13,552 nucleotides of DNA from an uncultured Christensenella sp. (GTDB lineage: Bacteria; Bacillota; Clostridia; Christensenellales; UBA1242): contig CASFFJ010000154.1 of assembly GCA_949293915.1 (NCBI GenBank), positions 1 to 13,552 on the forward strand, given 5' to 3'. Under the pieces are notes generated by a model. It had not been told where the DNA came from. It did no database searches and saw only the letters and a program-made list of their open reading frames with translations. Below, in pieces: positions 1-6,871 of the stretch; the stretch's first letter is position 1; every line of letters starts with the position of its first letter. Made by a program: the position numbers and the translations under genes.

Positions 1-138
1 CCCTAAGAGCCACTCTCCCACGGCATTGCTCTGTGCCGACGACATTCCGCCCGCGCTGCCGGAAAAGACGAATATCACGACCATCACCGCCACCATGGGA
101 AGGGTTACGAGCAATATTTTAATAATTTTTTGTTTCAT
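1..138 (-). CDS. VanZ-like membrane protein, N-terminal 46 residues (runs off the window)
   Basis: This partial frame starts at an ATG at 138 and stays open to the window edge. The visible part has a short basic start (MKQKIIK), one hydrophobic membrane segment at about residues 5-25 (ILLVTLPMVAVMVVIFVFS), and then a small/polar stretch FSGSAGGMSSAQSNAVGEW. An FS followed by Ser/Gln/Gly residues right after the first helix is what I know from the N-terminus of VanZ-family proteins, whose role is unclear outside teicoplanin resistance. It begins 39 bases after the decarboxylase stop on the same strand, with no clear ribosome binding site close to the ATG. Its G+C is about 51% (about 60% in the first 110 bases), well above the cluster, so it may be resident chromosome rather than part of the polysaccharide module. 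The family call rests on 46 residues only. Confidence 0.6.
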   Translation of the reverse strand, partial: MKQKIIKILLVTLPMVAVMVVIFVFSGSAGGMSSAQSNAVGEWLLG

Positions 139-177
139 GTAAATTCGTAGTTTTACATTAACTTCTCATATGAACAA

Positions 178-1299
178 TCATAATGTTCTAAGATATTCCA
201 TAAAACTAATCTTATTTTCAACGGCAGAGGTAGTTGGCCTTCCTAAATTCGCTCGCGAGCCTATTGCTGATTTTACTTCAATAAAACTTAATTCATGAGA
301 AGATTTTGCGCGATGCAATGCCACATCAAGTTGTTGAATAGTGTTAACAGAAATTGCAGATGAATACCCACAGGCCTTCGCTATTGAAACCAAATCTATT
401 TTTTTTGCTACTGTTGGCATACCGCCGACTGTTTCGTGCGCCCCATTGTTAATAACAATATGAATAAAGTTCTGTGGCGCAATTGTCCCTATAACAGCCA
501 TCGCACCCATGTGCATTAATACCGCGCCATCACCATCTACACACCAAACTTTTGTTTTTTCTTTACTTAATGCAATTCCAAGCGCGATGGAAGAGCTATG
601 TCCCATTGACCCAACGGTTAAAAAATCACGCTCATGCCCTTGCTTATTAGCCACTCTGAGCTCAAACAATTCTCTGCTTGCCTTTCCTGTTGTTGAGACA
701 ATAGGATCATTTCCGCTAATTGAAATTATATGCTGAATAATTTCTTCGCGCCTTAAACTATTCTCATTCTGATAAGTTATTTTTTTATCATAACATAAAG
801 CATTTTTCTGGATAACGAACGCAACACTTTTGCCGGCTTGGAGTGAGGATCTAAATCCTTCCATTGCAGCAAAAATATCCTTTTCGGTCGTATCTACTCC
901 AACTATATAATATTCAATTCCAATATCTTCAAGAAGCTTAAGCGTAATCTCTCCCTGAAAAATATGCTGTGGTTCGTCATGCACACCCGGCTCTCCACGC
1001 CATCCAATAATAAAAATCATAGGAATTGCGTATACTTTTTGATTTAAAAGAGATGCTACGGGATTAACAATATTCCCTTCTCCACTATTCTGCATGTAGA
1101 CAATGGGGCAATGTCCTGTGGCTAAATAATGTCCCGCCGCTAAAGCTGCGCTATTCCCTTCATTTGCAGCAATAATGTGATGCTTGGGATCTATACCGTA
1201 CTTGTCCATTAAATAGTCACATAACGCTCTAAGCTGAGAATCCGGAACTCCGGTAAAAAAATCTGCTCCAATTGTATTTACAAAACTTTCGACCTGCAT
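178..1299 (-). CDS. ppd: Phosphonopyruvate decarboxylase (TPP-dependent)
   Basis: Catalyses the second step of phosphonate synthesis: decarboxylation of phosphonopyruvate to phosphonoacetaldehyde, which pulls the unfavourable PEP mutase reaction forward. At 373 aa it has the usual length of this cytosolic family, which is shorter than pyruvate or acetolactate enzymes because the central domain is missing. Visible features: GVPDSQLR at 17-24; the N-terminal pyrimidine-binding region with Glu47 in NEGNSAALAAG, the expected TPP-activating glutamate; GWRGEPGVHDEPQH at 99-112; and a C-terminal diphosphate-binding domain with GDG at 256-258 and NN at 284-285, the GDG-NN Mg/TPP motif. Start at ATG 1299, with GGGAGG 11 bases upstream. 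The first 22 bases overlap the end of the alcohol dehydrogenase gene, so the two are probably translationally coupled. Sulfopyruvate decarboxylase is a relative, but the adjacent PEP mutase decides for phosphonopyruvate. Confidence 0.93.
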   Translation of the reverse strand: MQVESFVNTIGADFFTGVPDSQLRALCDYLMDKYGIDPKHHIIAANEGNSAALAAGHYLATGHCPIVYMQNSGEGNIVNPVASLLNQKVYAIPMIFIIGWRGEPGVHDEPQHIFQGEITLKLLEDIGIEYYIVGVDTTEKDIFAAMEGFRSSLQAGKSVAFVIQKNALCYDKKITYQNENSLRREEIIQHIISISGNDPIVSTTGKASRELFELRVANKQGHERDFLTVGSMGHSSSIALGIALSKEKTKVWCVDGDGAVLMHMGAMAVIGTIAPQNFIHIVINNGAHETVGGMPTVAKKIDLVSIAKACGYSSAISVNTIQQLDVALHRAKSSHELSFIEVKSAIGSRANLGRPTTSAVENKISFMEYLRTL

Positions 1300-2360
1300 T
1301 CCTTTATTATCCTCCCATACATTTCTCTTAATGTATCTTCATGCAATGCAACAGGCGTGTTTTTTAACCTTGTGACATTTACTGCATTGACTAATTCCTC
1401 TATATCTAGCGATTTATTTGTTGTACAAGGATATTCTACATTCAATTCTTCTAATAAACCTTGGAACTGTTTTACATCTATAATTGCAGCAATATCGTAA
1501 AGAGTTTCCCGTAAATACTTCTCGCCTCGGCGATCAGTACATTCATTTGTATGTCGAAGCAGATATAACCACACCTCTGGCAAACAGATCGCTACTGCAT
1601 GACCATGCGCAAAGGAATATTTTGCTGTGATTTTATAACTCATAGCATGCGCAGCAGTTGTAGCGGTAATATTTATAGCACGTCCTGCATAGTTCGATGC
1701 CTTTATCATTAAATCGGCGGCTCTTAAATCTCCTTCTAAGTATGCATGCGCGTTGCGTACAATCCCATACACTGCTTTTTTCGCAAAATATTTGCTTTGC
1801 TCAGTTGAAGAAATGGACCACCAAGATTCTATGCCTTGGCATAAAGCATCTAACATAGTACTTTTTTTTTGATATTCTGGCAAAGAAATCAAAAACTTCG
1901 GTTCTAGAATTGCATAGTCCGGGATTATACTTGGAGACGCAATGGACTGTTTTTCTCCATTATAATAAATTACAGCATGTTGCGTGGATTCACTACCTGT
2001 TCCAGCAGTCGTCGGAATTGCCACAAGAGGAACCAATGAAGCAGTGGGTGTCTGTTTTAAAAAATTGCTATTGGGATCCATTGAACAAAAAAGCTTAATA
2101 CACTTTGCTACATCTATCGCGCTGCCTCCGCCTATTGCCACAATCATATCGCAATGCGATTGTTTAAAAACATCAACGCCTTCAACAACCTGTTCATACA
2201 GTGGATTTGATGTGAATTTTGAAAAATCAACATGAAAATGATCATTAAAATAAGAATCTACTCCCAGATATGGATATGCTTGATCTTTTACTAAAAGGAA
2301 TTTTCGATCCTTAAGCAATGCTTGTACATTTTCTATTCCATTTAAAATAATTTGCTGCAT
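1278..2360 (-). CDS. Iron-type alcohol dehydrogenase, probable phosphonoacetaldehyde reductase
   Basis: A group III (iron-dependent type) alcohol dehydrogenase of 360 aa. In phosphonate pathways such enzymes reduce phosphonoacetaldehyde to 2-hydroxyethylphosphonate with NAD(P)H, as PhpC, FomC and DhpG do; that role is inferred here from its place between the PEP mutase and decarboxylase genes. Visible motifs: the dinucleotide-binding GGGSAIDVAK at 77-86, PTTAGTGSEST at 117-126, and the metal region. Expected ligands by FucO spacing (D196, H200, H263, H277) fall on Asp171, Gln175, His238 and His252. Three match with exact spacing, but the second position is Gln instead of His (DALCQGIE). The start at ATG 2360 follows the fusion gene's stop by one base, with AGAGGA five bases before it. 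The 3' end overlaps the decarboxylase gene by 22 bases. A run of nine A lies in codons 164-167. Confidence 0.85.
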   Translation of the reverse strand: MQQIILNGIENVQALLKDRKFLLVKDQAYPYLGVDSYFNDHFHVDFSKFTSNPLYEQVVEGVDVFKQSHCDMIVAIGGGSAIDVAKCIKLFCSMDPNSNFLKQTPTASLVPLVAIPTTAGTGSESTQHAVIYYNGEKQSIASPSIIPDYAILEPKFLISLPEYQKKSTMLDALCQGIESWWSISSTEQSKYFAKKAVYGIVRNAHAYLEGDLRAADLMIKASNYAGRAINITATTAAHAMSYKITAKYSFAHGHAVAICLPEVWLYLLRHTNECTDRRGEKYLRETLYDIAAIIDVKQFQGLLEELNVEYPCTTNKSLDIEELVNAVNVTRLKNTPVALHEDTLREMYGRIIKECRSKVL

Positions 2361-2361
2361 T

Positions 2362-4371
2362 CTATTCCTCTGGAATTAAACGGATAATCTCATTAAACGG
2401 CATACAAATTTCATCACATTCTTTGGCTCTATGTTTAGCAAGAATGAGTTTTGCTGCTTTTTGCATAGCCGGCACACTCGCACGCGTCAATTGATTTGCA
2501 TAAATGACAATATTAACACCTCGTTCTTTGAATTCTTCCTCCGTTACTGTATTGAATGAAGTAGGAACTACAACAAGTGGGGTGCTTTTATTTTGCTCTC
2601 GAAATTTTTCTACAAACTCGAATATCTCTGACGGATCTTTTTTTCGACTATGAATCATGATTGCATCAGCACCCGCATCTGTAAAAGCGACAGCTCTTCT
2701 CAAAGCATCCTGCATCCCTTGTTCCAAAATCAGGCTTTCAATTCTCGCACAAATCATAAAATCCTTTGTCCGTTGTGCTCTTTTTCCCGCTCTAATTTTT
2801 TCACTAAAATTCTCAATGCTATCCTGTCTTTGCGAAACCTCCGTTCCAAACAAACTATTCTTTTTTAATCCCGTCTTATCTTCAATAATCACCATTGAGA
2901 CGCCCATTCGCTCGAGAGATCTTACTGTATAGACAAAATGTTCTACTAACCCTCCTGTATCTCCATCAAAAATAATTGGTTTGGTAGTAACTTCACAAAT
3001 ATCATCGATTGTTCTAAAGCGTGACGTCATATCGACAAGTTCAATATCTGGCTTACCTTTTGTTGTCGAATCACACAAAGAGGATACCCACATAGCATCA
3101 AACTGATGCGCCCCGCCGCATTCTTCCACGATTGTGTTTTCTACGATTAGACCGGTTAATCCACTATGCGCCTCCATTGCAGTGATCAATCCCTTCATCG
3201 CCAATGCCTTTTTAAGTCTTGCTCGGCGCAAATCAGGCGTCGCTAATTCGGAACGTGCTCGTTTATCCAACTCAGCATATTTACTATCAACGGAATACGG
3301 ATATTCTACTAATTTTCCTCCATAAGATGCCAAGATAGAACATACTTCATCTCTTATTGGCTTTTGAATACCATTGATCCAATCGTCACCATGTACAACA
3401 TAAGTCGGTTTAAGCTGTTCTAAATTTTCCTTATAACTTAATGTCCGCTGTTCAACGACTTTCCTGACTCCACGAATATTTTCGAACATCGATTTGCGTT
3501 CTTCAAACGGAATTAACGGAAAACGTTTATACGAACTCACAGCTTCATCAGATAAAACACCTATAACGAGTTTCCCCAGCTTTTCGGCCTTTCGAATAAT
3601 AGAAATATGGCCACTATGAAGAATGTCAGTTGAAAAACACATATATACCGTACGCTTCTCGATTCTTTCCAATTCATTTTTGACAACAGCCAGATCTTCT
3701 GGTGTATCAATTTCTGTGCACAAACTATCCTGTGCATCAAAGGGAATCAAGCTACACTTTTCTGATATTACATTAAAAGCTTTTTCAGCATAACAATTCC
3801 GCTCATTATTTTCACAATATCTGCAAATTTCCTTCAGCCAAGCCTGCCAATCGCCCTTATTCAATTTATATAGTGCTTGTGCCTCAACCGCATCCGTAAA
3901 ATACTCAACGCCTATTTTTTTGATCCGTCCATTGAGTACTATGGCTTTAAAATCCTTCTCTGGTAACGGTTTTGTAGTGCTAACCTTCATGCAACTACTT
4001 TTTTGAGCAAGCATACCATCTAACACCGTAGCCTCAAATACAATATCACCGTGCATCAGTAAAATATCATCATCGCATATAACGTCCCTCGCGCAATATA
4101 TTGAATAAATATAATTTGTATCTGCATACAAGGGGTTGTTGACAAAAGTAAAATGAAGCGGAATATTGAGCGACTTGCAATACTCGATTAATACGCTATT
4201 ATAATATCCCGTTGTTATAACAACTTCTTTGATCCCTGCGGCAAAAATCAATTTTAGTTGACGACTCAAAATTGTTTCTGTAGATGAAATTTCTGTCATG
4301 CACTTAGGATACTCCGCAGTTAGGACTCCCATTCTTTTCCCCATACCCGAATTTAAAATTAGCGCTTTCAT
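2362..4371 (-). CDS. pepM: Three-domain fusion: LicC/PntC-like nucleotidyltransferase, TagD-like cytidylyltransferase, PEP phosphomutase
   Basis: A 669-aa protein about twice the length of a lone PEP mutase. Residues 1-235 are a LicC/PntC-like nucleotidyltransferase: LNSGMGKRMG at 6-15 (nucleotide loop), YPKCM at 21-25, YADTNYIYSIY at 82-92, Asp108 in HGDI and Asp222 in EIDTPEDL (likely metal ligands). Residues 240-385 are a TagD-type cytidylyltransferase fold with HSGH at 252-255 and PFEERK at 288-293, but the C-terminal ISST-type motif is degenerate (YPYSVDSKY at 357-365). Residues 386-669 are PEP mutase: FDGDTGG at 468-474, the diagnostic EDKTGLKKNS at 497-506, and ARIES at 542-546. The last domain makes phosphonopyruvate from PEP; the first probably activates the finished phosphonate as a CMP ester. 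The ATG at 4371 has GGAGG six bases upstream. The PEP mutase assignment is near certain; the nucleotidyltransferase substrate is inferred. Confidence 0.95.
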   Translation of the reverse strand: MKALILNSGMGKRMGVLTAEYPKCMTEISSTETILSRQLKLIFAAGIKEVVITTGYYNSVLIEYCKSLNIPLHFTFVNNPLYADTNYIYSIYCARDVICDDDILLMHGDIVFEATVLDGMLAQKSSCMKVSTTKPLPEKDFKAIVLNGRIKKIGVEYFTDAVEAQALYKLNKGDWQAWLKEICRYCENNERNCYAEKAFNVISEKCSLIPFDAQDSLCTEIDTPEDLAVVKNELERIEKRTVYMCFSTDILHSGHISIIRKAEKLGKLVIGVLSDEAVSSYKRFPLIPFEERKSMFENIRGVRKVVEQRTLSYKENLEQLKPTYVVHGDDWINGIQKPIRDEVCSILASYGGKLVEYPYSVDSKYAELDKRARSELATPDLRRARLKKALAMKGLITAMEAHSGLTGLIVENTIVEECGGAHQFDAMWVSSLCDSTTKGKPDIELVDMTSRFRTIDDICEVTTKPIIFDGDTGGLVEHFVYTVRSLERMGVSMVIIEDKTGLKKNSLFGTEVSQRQDSIENFSEKIRAGKRAQRTKDFMICARIESLILEQGMQDALRRAVAFTDAGADAIMIHSRKKDPSEIFEFVEKFREQNKSTPLVVVPTSFNTVTEEEFKERGVNIVIYANQLTRASVPAMQKAAKLILAKHRAKECDEICMPFNEIIRLIPEE

Positions 4372-4376
4372 AATGA

Positions 4377-4382
4377 TCCTCC
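4377..4382 (-). promoter_or_regulatory. Strong ribosome binding site of the PEP mutase fusion
   Basis: GGAGGA on the minus strand lies five bases before the ATG at 4371. It is the best match to the 16S anti-Shine-Dalgarno sequence among the starts examined here. It fixes the start at the very beginning of the nucleotidyltransferase domain and suggests the phosphonate cassette is translated well although it sits at the far end of a long operon. Confidence 0.8.
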
Positions 4383-4394
4383 AATGTAATATTC

Positions 4395-5864
4395 TTAAGA
4401 TTTTAAATCATCGTTCGATTTATCATGCTTGAATTTTGCAAGAATACTTTTTGTGTAATGGACTACCGTGCTTTCTCTAAGCAATAGTAAGCTCCCAAAA
4501 TATATTAACACTGCCCCTAATATCTTAATACATAATAATATCCATTCATTTATTGGAATATAAGAACATCCAAACAAATACCCGACCATAAGACAAGTTG
4601 CAACAACACCCTTAATTACAGAATTATGCCAGTTAGCTAATTTGAAATAACGTTTTCCATTAAGAATATACACTACCATTACTATAAACTCACTTATTAC
4701 TGAAGCAAGCGAAGCTCCATACTCTTGAAAAAGCGGAATAAGGATTAAATTTCCAATTATATTAACAATTGCACCTATTCCAACGCATAAAACCATTTTG
4801 ATTTCATGCCCAGCGACAAGTAAAACACGCGATCCTAACAAGTATCCCAATGGGGAAAAAAGTAACAATAAAGATAGAATTCTTAAAACATGCGATGAGC
4901 TGATATACATATCTCCATAAATTTTACAAATCAAAAAATCTCCTACAAATTGAATCCCCAATATCATGGGCAACGATAGAATAATAATTATCCTAAACAC
5001 CTTTGTTAACAACTCATTAAACTCATCAAATTTACCTTCTTTATAGTACTCAGAAATACGTGGAACCAAAACCATCGTAAATGTATTCACTATTTGCAGT
5101 AAAATCTTATATATTCTATTTCCATAAGTATAAAACGCAACTGTTTCATCATCGCAAAACCAACCCAGCATTGTTGTATCTACTAATGTATATATTTCAA
5201 TGGCTAAATTAACAGCTACTAATAATATAATCGGCTTTATGTGTCGTTTTAGATTTAGTCCATGAATAGTAAAATGAACAAATTTACGTGAGTGAATTGT
5301 ATTTAATAAATAATTTCCAACCGTCCCTATTGTAGTTATTACAGCATAGATTAAGTAATCGCTTGAGTCTCTAACAAAACATACTAAACATATGAAAGCA
5401 AGCGCCTTGAATACTATATTTCGTATTGAAATATATGTAAATTCCTCAAGACCCTCATACAGCCATGAGTTATTAAATATATTTGCAATCAGAGTAATTC
5501 CTACAATTAAATAAAGAGTTATATTTTCTGAGAAGATAGGAATAGTAAAGATGACAATAAGATATAATACAGAAAAAAAGCTTGTTGATAAGATATTAAT
5601 TAATATAAGCTCAGAGTAGAGCTTATTTAAATCGGCTTGATTCTTTCTTGCCCTTGAGACCTCACGAAGTCCATAAGTCGGTAAACCCAAATAAGCCAAG
5701 ATTACGAAATAAGATACAATATTCTGCGCATATGCGACTTGTCCGATTGTATCTGGAAACAATACCCGTGCTACATAAACACCTGTTATAAATGGGAATA
5801 AAACATTTAAGACGTTATATATTAAATAAAATATACTATTTTTTTTGAGTGATTTTTGACGCAT
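4395..5864 (-). CDS. wzx: Wzx-type polysaccharide flippase (MOP superfamily)
   Basis: A 489-aa integral membrane protein that should flip the undecaprenyl-diphosphate-linked repeat unit across the cytoplasmic membrane. By eye there are about 14 hydrophobic segments. The N-terminus is typical of the polysaccharide-export (RfbX/Wzx) family: a short basic start (MRQKSLKKN), then FPFITGVYVARVLFPDTIGQ at 23-42, and GLPTYGLREVSRARKN at 60-75, a conserved loop in flippases. Later motifs include LVDTTMLGWF in the middle and the charged tail KHDKSNDDLKS. The start at 5864 has AGGA ten bases upstream. The gene lies 47 bases after the metallophosphatase gene and 23 bases before the PEP mutase fusion. 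Together with the Wzy-like gene it indicates a Wzx/Wzy-dependent route rather than an ABC transporter; no ABC transporter is present in the window. Codons 7-9 hold a run of eight A. Confidence 0.92.
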   Translation of the reverse strand: MRQKSLKKNSIFYLIYNVLNVLFPFITGVYVARVLFPDTIGQVAYAQNIVSYFVILAYLGLPTYGLREVSRARKNQADLNKLYSELILINILSTSFFSVLYLIVIFTIPIFSENITLYLIVGITLIANIFNNSWLYEGLEEFTYISIRNIVFKALAFICLVCFVRDSSDYLIYAVITTIGTVGNYLLNTIHSRKFVHFTIHGLNLKRHIKPIILLVAVNLAIEIYTLVDTTMLGWFCDDETVAFYTYGNRIYKILLQIVNTFTMVLVPRISEYYKEGKFDEFNELLTKVFRIIIILSLPMILGIQFVGDFLICKIYGDMYISSSHVLRILSLLLLFSPLGYLLGSRVLLVAGHEIKMVLCVGIGAIVNIIGNLILIPLFQEYGASLASVISEFIVMVVYILNGKRYFKLANWHNSVIKGVVATCLMVGYLFGCSYIPINEWILLCIKILGAVLIYFGSLLLLRESTVVHYTKSILAKFKHDKSNDDLKS

Positions 5865-5911
5865 GGATTTTTATTCCTACTATAAAAAGCTACTCTATAT
5901 TACACATTGTC

Positions 5912-6871
5912 TTAATAAGTGTATTCTCTATTTTCGCCACACCCTACTCGTGTTAAAAATACTTTACGCGCCATACTATCTATCTGGACAACGTCAAATG
6001 CTTGTTCCGTTAATGTCCCATACTCACGTTCATAGGTTCCATCATATAACTCATAACAATCATTTGCCGTAGATACAGCCCACACATCAGTCAGTGCTTG
6101 TTGCAAATGATCTCGATGTACATGACCAGAAAATATTCCGACAATATTGCATAGAATTATATCATTGTATTTTTGCAATATATCATTAATTATAATCCCT
6201 GCCTGCCCTACTTCCGGAGAATTTTTTGATCCCCCTGAAAAATAACTATGCATAAAAATTGCTACTGAATCGCCGCGATCAAGTGATAGTAATAGTTCAG
6301 TAAGCCATTGCATTTGGTCAGAATCAGTACTTAATGTGTTAGAATCCAAATATATATAATAAAATTTGGAATTTGGAATTGTCTCATATATATACGAACG
6401 ACTATAGTCGCCATGATTAATTACACTGAAGCTTTCTGTACTAGTTAAATTTTCCACCTCCCCGTTTAATCCTCCGTTCAAATCATGATTTCCCAAAATG
6501 GCCATATAGTCGTCTATTTGAAAGCTATCAATACACTCTGCCAGTGCGCGGCTCGCTTCATCTTTACTCTTATATATTTGGGTTATGTAGTCTCCCCCAA
6601 ATATAACTTTTGAAATATCCGTACGCCTTCTAAGTTGTTTAATATATTCTGGGGAATGTCTGGCATTGCGTTCCCAATGTAAATCTGTTATAAAAATAAA
6701 GCTTTGATCAATCCTATTCGTTCGCTCAATGTTTCCAATTTCCTCTATCTTTTGCTCTAAATAAAGATCAGTCTCGCTCTTTGCCGTACAACTAGCCAAG
6801 CTAATAAGAAAACATAAAACGCAAATATATGACATAATTTTAATGAATATATTACAACATATCCGCCTCAT
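5912..6871 (-). CDS. Lipoprotein calcineurin-like metallophosphatase
   Basis: A 319-aa protein with a lipoprotein signal: basic start MRRICCN, hydrophobic core, and lipobox LASC with the lipidated Cys28, so it should sit on the outer face of the cytoplasmic membrane (or be periplasmic). The metallophosphoesterase motifs appear in order: DLH (Asp63, His65), GGD (Asp94), GNHD (Asn128, His129), His208 in FMHSY and GHVH (His250, His252), which together give the full two-metal site. The substrate is unknown. Its gene overlaps the licD end by 20 bases, suggesting coupled expression and a task on the same product, for example cutting a phosphodiester or removing a phosphate outside the membrane; that is inference. 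An in-frame TTG exists at 6874, but the ATG at 6871 is preceded by GGAG at seven bases and is preferred. Confidence 0.88.
   Translation of the reverse strand: MRRICCNIFIKIMSYICVLCFLISLASCTAKSETDLYLEQKIEEIGNIERTNRIDQSFIFITDLHWERNARHSPEYIKQLRRRTDISKVIFGGDYITQIYKSKDEASRALAECIDSFQIDDYMAILGNHDLNGGLNGEVENLTSTESFSVINHGDYSRSYIYETIPNSKFYYIYLDSNTLSTDSDQMQWLTELLLSLDRGDSVAIFMHSYFSGGSKNSPEVGQAGIIINDILQKYNDIILCNIVGIFSGHVHRDHLQQALTDVWAVSTANDCYELYDGTYEREYGTLTEQAFDVVQIDSMARKVFLTRVGCGENREYTY

Noticed and set aside
509..736. Plus-strand open frames such as 509..736, 1984..2235, 2657..2932, 5863..6072, 7303..7755 and 12924..13148
   Set aside because: All lie largely or wholly opposite well-supported minus-strand genes with clear protein motifs, have no recognisable domains, and no sign of their own ribosome binding site was sought that could outweigh the motif evidence.
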